Origin: Hymenolepis diminuta
Lineage: Eukaryota; Platyhelminthes; Cestoda; Cyclophyllidea; Hymenolepididae
Direction: 5' to 3'
DNA: 64,000 nt
NCBI GenBank assembly: GCA_900708905.1
Contig: CAADRB010000018.1
Location: 1,790,901 to 1,854,900 of the forward strand
Shown: piece by piece, positions 24,744 to 38,700 of the stretch
Position numbering within the stretch: position 1 is the first letter of the stretch
How the letters are laid out: every line of letters starts with the position of its first letter
Position numbers and translations under genes: made by a program
The notes under the pieces: model-generated
The model's database searches: none
Seen by the model: only the letters and a program-made list of their open reading frames with translations
Told to the model about the DNA's origin: nothing

Positions 24744-26911
24744 TCATTCTGTAACATCGAGATCGTCTTCGTCGCCCAATGTCAGTTTTTCATTGGCATT
24801 TTTAGAAGCCTTGAAATCACGATGCAGTCGACAAAGTTGACACTGATAACAGAAGAGTGAAAGCAGACAGTCTTTCCAAAGAGAACCCTGGCAAAACATA
24901 AAAGAGCCACTTTACACATTCAAAGACCTCACGTCTTCTAGGATATCATAAAGACGGCAAACTCACTTTAATATTGTGTTTCGCTCGATATTTTACAGTT
25001 AAAGGCAGAATGCTCAGGCCTAAACATAGCGGTGTTCCACAGCCTTCTCCCTGTATTTTGTATTCATGACAGGCCATACAACAGGGGAAGAATGCGGTTA
25101 ATGCACCTAAAATTAAAGCAACTTCCTCTCACATTTGGTTAAATTTATTTTAATTAAGTTAGATGTTTATTCATTATCGTGAGACAGTCAAGAAGGCACT
25201 TGGATATTTCTAAACTGCAAAATCGGTATCATTATCTACTAGAATTAGAATTAAATGAAGGAGTCACCATCCCATCTGTAACTGATTACTTCATTGTTGA
25301 TAAACGTCAGTCGAATTAAATTCGAGATGATTGAAAGCCTAGGAAAGTAATGAAGCGCATAATTTATTTATGTCTTAAGCTTATTTTGGCTATATTTGGA
25401 TAAAATTGGAATTCACAATACACAGACCTTTTATTGTAATTTCTGAGCATCGAGTTGTCATGCCTACCATAAAATTCATTGTTCCAGTTTGTGTTGCTTC
25501 CAAGATCTTTTGTCAGGAGGTCGTCATAGTAGCCTAATTGTTATGTAGTTACTGTGCACAATATTTTAGAATGGGTCAAATCACAAAAAATGTATTTTTT
25601 TGGATTGTTTTAAGGAAGGAATTTGAATCGACTTTTCAAACTATTCATATAAAAGATAACGGAGCCATGTTTAATTAATGCGAAGTACGTGGTAATAGAA
25701 AATTCGATAAATTAATTACATGGTTTGTGAAATCTTAATGGAAGAATAAATCGAATGATTTAAAGTACAGTTTTAAAATTAAAAAAAGAATTTAAATAAT
25801 AACCTGATGTTTAAAATGTTTAGAAATATAATCTTCAACATACTCTGGATGATTTTTAAAATTTAAATTCACCTGTAAAAATACCAAGGAATAGGTAATG
25901 TAGACAACAGCAATAAAATTTGTTACATTTTTTCTTCAAATAAGCGTCAAATAAATTTATTTATATAAAAAAGTAATAGAATAGTTCAAATTTTACCGCA
26001 TTAAACTTATGAAAAGGGCAAATTGACATTGTTCAAATTGCACTTTCTATTACTTAAGTTTTATTTAAATTTGGTATTTACTTATATTACCTGTGTTAAG
26101 GTGGAACTTAGTTCCATCAACTTTGAAAGTAATTGGTTAACATCAAATGATTGACATAAACACTTAGTTTAGTTGATACTACTCAAAATGGGAATGAGTG
26201 AAATGTAATTTATCAGTATTCTGCTAAAAAAGCAGAACAGAAACGCTAAAATAGTCCCGTAGAAACGGCACTATCATTAATGCTATTGGTATCATATTCA
26301 TCTAGAAAAGTGAGTTATATTATTCATTTAAGGCAGAGATGGCATAATGGAGAATTCTTGGTGAAAAACTCGAACTCTATTACCCCTTCATTAGGCAAAC
26401 TTAATTCTGATCACTTAATTGCACCGATGGACTTCGAATTCATAACTTCTGACTTCACAAATTATCATTTTAATCACTGCTCCACCAGCGTAAACATTAA
26501 AACAACCACTCAGTCTAATTAATACTACACCAAATTCCATTATAAAATTGCATATTATTCATTAAAAATTATCAAAGCAGAATTTATAAAATACTCATAA
26601 ATTTAGAAAGCTGAGAGTTCACACAACTATTTCATTGTTATAATATAAGACATTTATATATTAGGATACTATGCGAATAACTTACAGTGACGTAAATCAT
26701 TCGAACATGCACACAGCCCGTCATTCCACTCCTGTTCTTCCTTTTCTTCAAAGGAGGAATCTAGAGAAGGGGCTGGAGGTTCGACACTCACTATTTTCGT
26801 TTCATCACGATGTGCCATTTGACCTTCTTTAGTTGTGTTCATACCTCCATTGTTCACCTTTTTTACAAAATTCGTCAGTTTAGAAAGGCTGTTTGTTGTC
26901 TCCTTCTGCAT
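24744..26911 (-). CDS. PLAC8-domain small cysteine-rich protein, gene 2
   Basis: Three exons in transcript order, 26911-26686, 25106-24967 and 24887-24744, with introns of 1579 and 79 nt, encode 169 residues. Residues 1-60 are hydrophilic. The PLAC8 domain starts at about W62 (EWNDGLCACS) and continues with AFFPCCMACHEYK, CGTPLCLG, KYRAKHNIK, DCLLSLFCYQCQLC and RLHRDFKAS. The tail is acidic (GDEDDLDVTE). C76 is split across the first junction (T/GT), and the second junction is phase 0. The central exon is 140 nt, as in gene 1, so the two are paralogues from an inverted duplication. Several Cys present in gene 1 are changed (SLWKDC for SLCTDC, FFPCC for FCPLC). The ATG at 26911 is chosen because a TATA box lies about 55 nt upstream, although the frame stays open further 5'. 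Function is unknown beyond the family. Confidence 0.91.
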
Positions 26912-26963
26912 ATTTCTGACCCTAGTTGAATTTATGAAATGATCAAATGCATGTAACTCAACA

Positions 26964-26972
26964 CTTTTTATA
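26964..26972 (-). promoter_or_regulatory. TATA box candidate for PLAC8 gene 2
   Basis: TATAAAAAG on the minus strand, about 53 nt before the ATG at 26911. Its position is close to that of the TATA element in the paralogue. Confidence 0.55.
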
Positions 26973-29900
26973 CTTCTCCATCAGAATGTGAAAACAGTTA
27001 AATCTATGTTCCAAAAACCTAGATAAAGGACAAAACTCTTAGCAGTCTGAACACACAGTGATTGATACTCGATCTGGATTAATGGTAACCAGGTCCTCTA
27101 CTTCTAGATTTATTACAATTTGTGAAGTAGTAATTTGTCGTGAGCATCGAATTAGAACGTTTAAATGAACTTAATCTAAGCATTCCATCTAATTAATTTT
27201 CTTTTACCCTCTATTTCTAAACTTTTTACATTCTTATTTAAATAATAATCATCCCTTAATAATAATCGTCTTTAAATTAAATTGCTGATTTCAACAAGGA
27301 TCAAATTTATATAATGAAAAGTTACAGGTAGACTTGGGTCTTAGCGAGTGATGTCAATCAACTTCAGTCAAAAAACGGAGGGAAAAGGGAGATTGTCTGC
27401 GAGAAACCTGGGTTTATTCGAACACGAGAAGGAAGTATGGAATAAATGCAATAAATTCAATCCACAATCTTTTGAAACTATTTGTTTTAAGGGTGGGAGT
27501 CTTAAGACGTAGGTAAGGACATCTCATTGTCCAGAGCATTCTCATACCGAGAGGATAAATTAAAGAATCGGACAAATTACTGAATCCAAAGCTCAGACCG
27601 AGAAAGATTCGTCGGATTCTTCAGTTTTCCATCTCTTTACTTCTACTTCCCTTCAGCCCTCATTTGTACTGTGCTAATTCCCACGACCGAAAATTGTAAC
27701 AGTTTACTTTGTCTTGAGTAATAACAATATATAGAAATACACATTTGCCCCTCATAATTACAATGTTTTGGAGAGAAATTGAATGCTTTCTATGGATAAC
27801 GATAGACGGTACAGTTAATTTCAAATAGAGATTACATGTCTCAAGGAGTATTATGGTATCCATGCCTACAAAGTTTGACTACATAATGATCACTCTTTGA
27901 GGCACATTGACTAATTATGATTGATTTCTCCGTCGATAAGTTTATCTTGTTTATCGGTCGGAACATTTATGACTGATGCAATATAAATTATATGTGGCGT
28001 ACCTAAAGACATGTTGTCTCTGGACCTTCCGGACGTTGGGGCGCATTTTCCGCTGCTAATCAATATATTTTAGAAATTAACAAATCTTATACCAAAATCC
28101 AATCCTATATTGGGTTGATTTTTAATAAGTAATAAATGAATGTATCAAAGCGATTTTTACTGTTAAATTTGCACACATGTCTAAACCGGTCTGTTTGTGA
28201 TAATAGGATTTCAGTGTGTGATTATGGAAATTTCAGAATTATTGAAATTTTTCTATAATAGCATTTCAACATTCCTCTACTATATTTAAAGGCTGTATGT
28301 AGATTAGATATTATCATATTCTTTTGGCCTCTGCTAAATATAAAATCCCTGTGAGTCTTGTCTACCCTCTCTTAGCTGTTGAAAGAATCAAATGGATCAA
28401 TGCGGTGTAATCAACCACTCAAAAAGCTTTGAAAATTGCGAAAGGAGCCGAAGAAATATGAATTTCACAACGTTAGAACATGTCGTCATTTGCTCTTCAG
28501 CAATGAAATTTGAGTATTGCCACCACCAAACCTCCAAATATATACACTTTATTCTTTTGCTATCGAAGGAATTCGATTGGAGTACTTGATTTATGTTAGT
28601 ACGAAAAGACAATTGATTTAGTACCCATGTTTGCGAAAACAGTATATAGTGTGATTTTCCATCTAAAGGACTTCAAATTACTATCTATCGATGGAACAAC
28701 TTTTTACAATTTCTAATCATGTAAATTCAACTGAAGAAATGAGATAGCAAAATATTCCAGTAACTCATGAAAAGGAGAGGAAGTCGAATAGGGGCAGTTG
28801 CGAACCGGCAAATGAGACGAGTGAAGAAGTCTAAAATATGCTTAGAAGGTTGAGTCTACAGATAAGGTATCTGATTTATTACTAGCTATCCATTAGACTT
28901 TATCTTCTATTTTCTATCAATCTTCAATAATGTCAACAGGATAGGAAGAGAGGGTAGTGTTGAGCAGGGTTTATTGAGAGGGAACAAGAGATCAGAAAAG
29001 AAAGAGAGAGGGAGTGGCGTGTGTCTGTGGACATACTGGTGGCGGAAAACAGACGATGTGCGTGAGTGTGTTTAAAAAATAAGTTTATATAGGTTCATAA
29101 AATTTAAAAAAATTATTTATTTGGCTTCTAAACATAGCGGAGTTCAAGGATAACTCTTATGACCAATCAAAGTAATATCAACAAGACAAAATGGTTATTA
29201 ATGAAAGCCCAAGACTAAGGGAAATCTTCCCTTTTTGAACTCAAAACAATGAAATATAGATAAAAAGTTTAAAATTTCCTTTTGCAATTCATATCTTCAC
29301 TATAACATCAAATATACCAAATTACAAAAATTAATCATGATTTTCTTATTTTATGAATAATTTCCATGTCAATTTAAAGTGAGCTCTCAATTTTAAAGTT
29401 TATATATATTTTATATTAAGCATCTTTTAAAGAGCGAAATTAAATATTACAAAATATGAAGCAGTAATGATTTGACATTAATCATCTACTGAAATTATTT
29501 GAGTAACAAAGCTGAACAAGGCTAGCACAATGGAGCCCAGAGAGAACGGAGACATTTTTCAGGGGTATTATTTTAATTGTTTCCAAATTTATTTACTATT
29601 ATTTATTTACTTAAAGCCATTGAAATACCACGAAATGCTTATATAATTCGAAGTGTATTTCAATTTCCTCTGGTAACTTGGAGGTTATGCATTTATAATC
29701 ATAAAGTATACCATCTTAGCGTTCTATTATAGAATGATGATAGGAGTGGTGCAACCACCAATTCTATAGACTCACGCAAATTCAGGTGTTAGCTTCCTTC
29801 TGGCATCAGACACCTTGGAGCTGAATCATGAAGCCACAATAAAATTCAAATCACCGTTCATGAAAATAGACCCGCTTGTCTGCAATTATCTTGCATGCAA

Positions 29901-31039
29901 TTCCCCAACAGAAATTGCAACTCGAGCTCCATAGATATCCTTACCATTCAAAAAAGATGTCTTTATATTTTATCTTCCTACCCATTTGGTTATTTCAATA
30001 TTTAAAGCTATACATTTAATATCCAAATCGTATTTGTAATGCGGACATATTTCGTCGATCAAATGGGCCTTATAAACTTTATAAAGCTTCTAACTTTGCC
30101 TACCTAAAACCTCGTTCAAATCATCAGAAACCAAGGAGAGCTAGAAATAAAGCTTATATAAAATAATGACTACTGCAACTCAGTCAAGACGCCGAGGTTT
30201 CGATTTGATCCGGCTGTTATGGCTAAAATATCCAATAATAATTTCCGTCCCTAAAATCATACAAAAAAGACAAAGTGGGTTGTTTTTAAGTATTTGTAAA
30301 CAAGAAATCTCTGTTTTAGCGCAAGGGATGGAATCACAGTCCCCCAGGTGCAATGGTCATCAAGGACTTCAAACCCCAATTCAATATGACCCTCTTCGAA
30401 GGATCTTTTGGGGGAATGACATAAATATTTCCCGAGTTTAGCAGTGAAGAAGCGAAAATCCTGAACCCTAATGACAAAATCTCATAAACCTTTCCATAAC
30501 TCCATATTCCTAGAGTTAAAAATCTTCTTATTCGAAAGTATAATAATGTTCTAGAGCTATAAATTAATGTACCCATTATCACCTTTTAGCAGCCGTCAAG
30601 AAATTAATCTTTTCTCCAAATTTAATCTTAGAAATTTAAAATCCATGGACTTATTAATTCCAATTTAATGCCAAATGAATCCCCTCACTTTACCTTAATG
30701 TTTTGTTCTTGTATAAAAATTTCCAAGTGTTTGAATTAGAAGTGAATAGTGAATAAAAGCGGCATCTTTTCATTGTAAGGAATGCAATAGTCACCCTTTT
30801 TGAACTAAAAGGGGGAGAGAGTGAAATAAAAAAGCCATTCAGGTAGCCCAGGTAGCTTTGAAATAGCCAAATCCACTTCCCGAAATATGCAAGTGGTGTT
30901 TGAGGACTATCTATGATAATGATATTCGATAATGTCTTGTTCATCTTGGGTGAACTCCAGTGAGAAATATGTTTATAAAATCATCTGTCTTGACCATTCG
31001 AAGAAAAAAGCTTTTCCTAATGTATACAAAGTAACGGCT

Positions 31040-31245
31040 CTGTAGCACCTAAGATGAGAATGTCGCCATAACCCACTTTTGTAAACTTGGTCAGTTCGGG
31101 TTACGCTTTCTTTTGCAATCAGAAGAGTTTGAACAGAATTAGAATAAGAAAGTGGAAACGAATGCAAATCTTTTCCCTTGAAAACCGAAATTTTCTATAA
31201 TCTTCGCCCATTTGCCTTGAAAACTGAGGTCCAAACTAATGCTCT
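31040..31245 (+). repeat. dispersed repeat family B, copy 2
   Basis: Shows gatgagaatgtcgcca, then gaatgcaaatctt, then cttgaaaaccgaaat and ccttgaaaactgaggtcc, in the same order as the copies at 14005-14205 and 32520-32680. Confidence 0.5.
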
Positions 31246-31856
31246 CATAAATTTCAAGTAATGTAGTTTTTATGAGCAAAGAGGATCCTTGCAGTAATTG
31301 GAGTAATAAAATCCTTCACTTTACATTTTTTCTCCACTCAATAAACACAATATTAAAAGCTATGTACCTCTCGTTCAAATGGACAAAATTTAAAATCTAT
31401 TTAATATTCGGCGACAAATTAATGTTTGATCTAAAAAATATTAAAAATTCATCTCTTTGTATTTCATTTTTAATGTCTAATGAATCACTATTATGATTAT
31501 TTTTCTTTTTTCTAAAAATTTTCCCAATAGATCAATAAATAAACAGCACAACCTTTCATTGTAATGCCTAATAATTTGGACCAAAATAACAGCAAAATTA
31601 AAAGCAGTTCATATCAGCTCAGCTCTTTAAAATAGCCAATTCTGCCCCATTTGACGAAATTCACGAACAGTGCTTGAGGAGTAGAACAACGTATACTCAT
31701 AGTGGCATAAGTAGGTCATAATAACTCGACTGATGCGCTAATCCTACTCTCACTCCCTCCCCCTCTCCCCCTAATGGACTGCTAAGTAGCTCGAGATTGG
31801 ATAAGGGAGGGAGAGGAAGTAGGACAATCGAAAGGCATTATACTGCTTGCTCAGAT

Positions 31857-31886
31857 GGGGAGGAAGCAGGTGGGTAAGGGAAGGGG
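31857..31886 (+). other. G-quadruplex-type tract
   Basis: Four runs of three or four G, separated by loops of 11, 3 and 2 nt, within a 250-bp purine-rich stretch. Confidence 0.5.
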
Positions 31887-32519
31887 CAACGGCTTAAATT
31901 GAGGCAAGTGAATGAGAGAGGGAGAGTGCGAATCTTGATAACCTCCTTTCTCCAAATGCCATTAGTAGCCATAGGCGCGCAACACAAGTGTATATTTACT
32001 CAGGGGAACTAAAAGATAACTTTTATTGTTGCTGTATTTGTTCACGAGTTTCCCGGCGCCATCAGCGAATATGCACAAAAGCGAGATGAAGAGGGGGGAC
32101 GTGGAATTAAACGTACATAGAAGTTAGAGCATTGACTAGGTCCTTATTTTGCCCGAGAGACTATTGTAATTTGGGTTCTGAACTGAACACAACATTGAAA
32201 TAAGCTGGGTGAATTAATGTCATTACATAGCTACGGTTATAAAAGATGGGTAGGGGAGGAGTGATATCAAGCAATTACAAAGGTATGTTTTCACTGTCAT
32301 GACGTAATCACTTACATTGCCTAGGCTGTCAACTATGGATAGGGTTGCTCAGACCGGGAGGAAGAACACAGAGATGACTTCTTCTATTCTTTTCGTTATA
32401 TAAATTAGATAGTGCTTATTTATATGCTTACTAATTGTGTAGTAATGTAGTAATGAAAATACTTTATTCCAAGGTACAATTTATCTGAAAATTTCGCTAG
32501 CTTAAACTTACTAATGACT

Positions 32520-32680
32520 CGGTAATACATAAGACGGGAATAGCGTCAATATCCAGTCTACTCTCCCTTCTGAAATCAGAAAATTTCCAAATAGATATAT
32601 TTAAGGGAATGAAGCAAATCTTCATTCTTGAAAATCAATATCCTTTACTATTTTTAAACTAACGGCCTTGAAAGATCAGT
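32520..32680 (+). repeat. dispersed repeat family B, copy 3
   Basis: Shows taagacgggaatagcgtca, then gaagcaaatcttc, then cttgaaaatcaatatc and gccttgaaagatcag, aligned in order with the other two copies but more diverged at its end. Confidence 0.45.
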
Positions 32681-34024
32681 AAAATGGTATTAAGTTTCAC
32701 ATGGGATAAAGTTTTTAACCTTAAGGTGTTCCCCAAACACGAGTGAAGCTATGTATCTATCTTGATTTAAAAACTAAAATCCCCAACTGGTCTTTCTTAT
32801 CCCCTCAGTAAACAAAAGAACGAAAGCTATGTATCCCCAAGTCCAAATTTTATCTTTGGTACAAAATTTTGCTCAAATAGACTAAATGCCGCCTGGCTTT
32901 TACTATCTCTGCTCCTGGTTTTGAAAATATTTGAATTTCTCCTCGTCAACAGGGTTTGAAGAAAAACCTCTTTTAAGAGTGAAAGTCTACATCCAAAGAA
33001 TTCTAATAACACGAAGTAATTGGGTTCTACTTAGTAGATAATTTGAAGTAATTGAACGTTTTAAAACGAAATAGAACGAGGTAGAACCTTTTCCAAAGGT
33101 CAGTCAGTTTTCTATATCAGGGAGCGAAATTTTGGGTTGAGACCGAAAGCACATTGTACCACAGCAATAAAACAGTATCGGAGGAAGATCGAGAGAGATA
33201 GGGAGTGCAAAATGAAAGAAGACTGGGATGTGTAGAAAGGTGGATGATAATAATCAGTAGGAGGCAGGGCGACTGAAAATATTTGACAAGCAGTTAATCT
33301 TTGGGCGAAAGGAATAACCTTATAAAGCCCTATAACAAGGAAGTGAAGGTATGTGAATTAACATGTCCAGAAAATCGTCTATCATTAATCTCTAGCATTG
33401 ATGAAATGCACACAATAAATTGTCATGTAGGTCAAAAATCAATTGTAATAGGTAAAAAAGCACGGTTTTTCATTATCTGCCAAGGTCTTTCAATTTTGCA
33501 ATTATTCTCACCTCAGCTTAATTTCTACATGGAGGATAGCAGGCAAAAGGATGTACGAAAGTCATGAAAAGGGAATGGCTGTAAAAACATACTGTCATGT
33601 GTTTTATTATGAAGCCATACATTTATTAAATATTTTTAGCCTTGAGATTAAAAGTTGGGCTTGACATTGCATTTCTTCACTAATGTATTCTTTTATCATT
33701 TGTTCTTTATGGGTCACGGACTCTATGAATTAAATATGCTTCAATCGGAAGTAGAAATCAATAAAGTAGGTACATCTGGAATGGAAGAGTGACAAGCAAA
33801 ACATTAAAGGATGACTCTGTGTACATTCCGAAATTACTCTTTATTCACATTCTGTATGAAAATACATTGATTTTTCGTTCACGAAACCGCAGCGATGTCT
33901 TTATGACCTTATAACTCAAAATCTCTATCTAACCATCGTGTTTCATTAAAAGTACACTGCACTCAGGTCCTCATGCGCGTCCTTGCTTAAGTGACTCGTA
34001 CAGAGTGTCTTTGAATTTTCAGCC

Positions 34025-34180
34025 ATACACACACGCACACACACTGTTTGTCAATTACTGGCTCCTACCCAGCCCTCTCATCTCCTCTGTTACTCAGCTC
34101 TCACTCGCTTGTATCCCCATCGTGATTTGTTCAGTACATTTTGGCCTCGTCAACTCCTGGCGATCTGCTCTAGAACTGTT
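34025..34180 (+). repeat. dispersed repeat, copy 2 (partner at 1288-1443)
   Basis: Inverted relative to its partner. It begins with a CA-rich run and continues gtcaattactggctcctac, ctcatctcctctgt, tttgttcagtacattttgg, matching the minus strand of 1288-1443. Confidence 0.6.
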
Positions 34181-35750
34181 GTGCAATTGTTAGCTATTAG
34201 CCAATAACTAGCTACATCTTCTTTTCCACTCCTAATAGTTGGTAACCGGTTGAAGTCAATTTATATATTTTTAATGAATTGGTAATTGATTTTGAAAATA
34301 AAAAAAGGAAGTCAACAGAAATAAGATTATAAAAATTTGAGTCAATTTAGAATTTGGACCAACAAAGTTATGAGTGATTATGGAAAACGGATCTGAGAAA
34401 GAATTTAGCAGTTCAATTTATTAAGGAAGGTATCCTTAGTTTTTGAATTTAAGCAAATTTTCACAGATTCCATTAGTTAAAATCATCACCCTTGTTGTCA
34501 CTATTACTTACCTAAAAGGCTGAGGTATTGAATAACTGAGCATCTGACTTTGCTGAAAAGTTGGTGGACTGGCAGACGATAATGCAGGCGAATGAAATTT
34601 ACCTTATCTATCAGTATTCTACCTTATAAAAATCTTCAAAACAGAAGGGGAAGTTTGGCTGTGGGATCAGAGATTTCTTTTCGTGAAAATAAAGCACTTT
34701 AAAGCAGCACAGTAGATCGGTAAGTAACCTTCAGTTAATACTCAGAACTGAAGTATAACCATTGATTATACTTGAAGTAATGAAAGTCTAAAAAAGCCTC
34801 GAAATGACATTTGACATATTTGAATCAATTGTAGGCAGAATTGGAAATGTCACTATGACCGTTAGATCTATTCAAATTGGATTAAACAATATTTTTTACA
34901 TTTTCCCCTTAGTCTAAAATATCCAATAATAGTTGTTCGTTTATTTGTATTGACCCAATAACCTGATGCCGCTATCCTCATTGACCGCTATGGTAATAGC
35001 CGCTCGAATGAAAAGGTCAAGTAACTTTCAGAACTCTTATTTGTCGTTTCTTTATTATTAAAGTTATCCGGGTATGTAAAATTGGCGTAGGTTATCGATT
35101 AGCTTACTGGTTATTCGTTAAAAAGCAGTGATACTAAAGATGAACCTTCTCGATAAATCTAGTCCTGAATAAAGAATCCCCATTACAGAATTTTATGATT
35201 TATATTCAGAACATCCAAAATATTCGATAGTGTTTCTTGACGGAATATTCCTACCCTGACTATCACTTTTCTGGATTTTATTCATTAATACAGCCAATGT
35301 ATTCTTTATAATGTGTTTGATCAATGCTAGGACTAATTCCTCTTTTCGCAGTAACGTAACCACACTGCGATATGTAAGTCTGTAAGAACATACGTGTTGG
35401 GGTGGTAAGGAGGTAGCGTTTAATCACACTTTTCACAGGAGATATCCCGGCGATAGCAAGCAAGTAAGCAAACGTACGTGTGTCCGCGCACAAATTTTCT
35501 AACTCTCTACCGCCCGGTCGTTGCGGGACAAAAATCTTAAGTGTCATCAAAGATTTGCTGCTGACGTTCTGGGGGTAGACTCAAGATGGGGGCAGCGGGA
35601 GAGAGACCGCTGTTAGATTTTCTCTGCGACCCGCCTCTATCTCTTGAAGATGTAATCTCGCGCGGCCGCAATGGCTTCGGACTGTTAGGGAGGAGGTTTA
35701 AATCGCGATTAGTTAATTAAATTTGATTTGTAAGAGACCGGCCCGAGATA

Positions 35751-35777
35751 GGGGGAGAGAAGGTGGGAGGGTTGGGG
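35751..35777 (+). other. G-quadruplex-type tract
   Basis: Runs of 5, 3, 3 and 4 G with loops of 9, 1 and 2 nt, at the right side of a GC-richer patch (35.3-35.9 kb). Confidence 0.45.
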
Positions 35778-38700
35778 AGAAAGGCTGTTTAAGGGGGCAA
35801 AGCAGGAGGAGCTAACTGTGGGTATCTAAGTGATCAAAGTCACCGCAAGATATGCATTTCTCCGCTTGCAAAATGGCCAACCGCTCTCACTTACTCTCGC
35901 GTTTTCGGTGTGATAATCTTTCCATATAACACTGTGAATTCTTGCTTCAGCTCAGAGAATTTATAAATTACGTAAACTAAGAGTTGTAATCACTCATATT
36001 TCTTTTCAGCGATAAGAAATAAGAGGCTATGATTTACATGTTCGTTTCTAAACCCTTGGTGTATGTCAAAAAAATGTACTTTTGATTATTAGATGTACCT
36101 ATTCAACATACCTTAAGACGTAAATTTTGAAAGACCAATCAATGTCTTTATACATATCGATAAGTTATTACTATCACCAAGGGCAAGAAAAACACGTACT
36201 GAAACTTTAATTCGTGCGCAACATATAAACACTTAGGGTTAGAGGAATAGCTTAGGGTTCATAAAGAAGAAAATGAGTGCATAGAAGTGAGCGTCATTGA
36301 AGCAGGAAATAAAATCCAGAATCATCAGGTCAACTTTCTCCGTAAAGCACTAAAATAATAACCAAGTTATTTTCTTGAGTTTCATTATCTTTTTAATAGG
36401 GATCAAACATGAATGAGTTGACCACTGTTCGCATTAAACTGCTCTGGTTATAAAATATAATTTATATAGCTCTGGACTAGTTAGATTTTTCGATCAGATT
36501 GGGATAAAAGATTCAAGTTTAAAATCGGTAGGCTGATACCGATAAGTATGAGAAATATGAGTTTCTCAGTTGGAAAATCGTTGGTCAAAGTTAAAATTTT
36601 ACCCTCTTTAATTTCTCTGTATCGTTATATCAAGTAGGAATCGCTGAAAAGACCCATTTATATCGAAAAATCTTAATTTTTGTTCTTCTAATCGGGGGAG
36701 GGAGATATTTACCTCGAATATTTTAATAAGCAAACCCAAGTATTGTAAGATTATGATCTGTTTACTGATTAAAACAAATGATTTAGATTGAAGAATATGC
36801 AGTCTTTAAGAGAAATTAATTACTTCTTAAATTGTTCAAGAATCTATGATTTCTAGATAAATTATTTCTTGTTCTTGATTAAAGGATTCGAAAAATTTTA
36901 CTATTGAAAATTCCAAGTTAACAACCCTCAAACATTGTTTGCAAAACAGTCTAGTATGTTTCCGAATATTGCCGAATATAAAAGAACTGAGCGGTTCAAC
37001 ATGAGATTCACTTAAAAATTGCAGACAAGGTGGAAGAGATACTTATAAGTTGAAGTAATTAATCGAAAGTTATTCGCAAAAATTTAGTGCTGGATTTTTC
37101 ATTTAAAAAGAATTTATTTTCACGAAGGTTCATTTATTTCAGTGAAATAGTGTTAGTAAATACACTTTAAAACATCAATAGAAACTAATGCATTCAGTAG
37201 ATTGAAAGGACATTTCTCTTTATGCATTGAACTATCAATGAGTAGACAAAAGGGATCTGATATTATAAATTTAGATGTGTATCTTATGGCTATCATTGGT
37301 GTAATAGTAGTGAAATTTTCTCTGAAGGCAGATTCGAGACCAGTCTCAGTCAGATTAAATCTACTGCTGATTAAAAAGAGAAGACAACTAGCTTCTCAGT
37401 AAGTATTATTCCGAAATATTTTCCCTCGCGGCAGACCAACACGCTTTAAGAGATATCATTGCAATCTGCGTTTCAGGTCAAACTTAATAGATGGATGAGT
37501 CAGTTATCGAGGTAAATTTTCAAGCCCTCGATGTAAACAAATGATTATGTGGTCTTCTAGATAAATCATTCTCGTCTTTAAGTGATTTACGGTCCGTGAA
37601 TTCTTGTTCAGATCTTTCGAGTTCATGATTTGATAGTTCAAAAAATATTTACCATGAAAACACAAAATTTTGCTCAAATATTACTGTGACAAGGACAAAT
37701 AATGGAGATCCGAAAATGGAATTCAATTATAGATTTTACAAAAATCAATTTACAGTTTGTGAATTTTACCTGCTAAATAAAGCAAACTAATAGAATAATT
37801 GGCAAAAAATATTAAATTAGCGTTATGCATAGATATTCCTTTGCCATCAACGGAAATTCATAAGTTTAAACGGAACGATGTTCTTGAAGTTTGATTTACA
37901 AATTATAGAAAGCTAGTACATTCTCTAACCTGCAAGGGAAATTTCCCAAATTTTTGACAAGGATCTAGTAGAAAAGAGGAATCTAATGATAATTGCCTTG
38001 TCTGTGTTTCTAATGCTCGTCAGTGGTGAAGCAGTAATCGAATTTTCTCATACGTCATACAAGGGACCCAATAAGCGGGATTTAACTCCGCCCGACCAAT
38101 AAAAAAAGCATTCTCTCTCACTGAATTGAGTACCACAAAGCAATTCTTATCAGTGTGTTCAGGTATTTTTATTGTTCACGACAAACTTACCATCTTAATA
38201 ATTTTTATGTTGATATTCTAGAAGAAATGCTAATTTTATGACTATCTTAATAGTAAATTTTTCTGACTGCTGTCTTACTTTCTTGTTTCTTTATGCTGAG
38301 TAAAATCTGGAGGCAAACAAATGGTTTATCTTGAAAAATGTATAGTCTCCCAGGTAAATTTAATCTCAATCCGAGTAACTGAGATTTTATGAATTCTTGA
38401 AAGGTCTGTTGAGCGAATGATAGAGGAATTTTAAAAATCTTGTCATGAAACACTGGGAAAATTCGGAAATACAGATCCTGGAACATTAGAACTTGAGACG
38501 GTGGTCTATGGAATTGAAAGGATAAAGCCTAGATCGTATTCAAATTATTTAGGAGTCTCCTTGCTATGGATTTGATTTTTAATTATCGATTGGTTTTCTT
38601 CTTTTCAGATTTTTTTCCACGACGAATGGTGAAAATGCTTTCCATTGCAAGGAATAACACTCGTCTTTGTGAAACGATTTTGTAATTAAAATATCATCCC

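Noticed and set aside
30166..30441. 91-codon plus-strand ORF
   Set aside because: No family resemblance or splice or promoter context, and it is overlapped by an antisense ORF of similar length.
35278..35550. 90-codon minus-strand ORF
   Set aside because: It coincides with the GC-richer patch, where stop codons are rarer. No motif is recognised.
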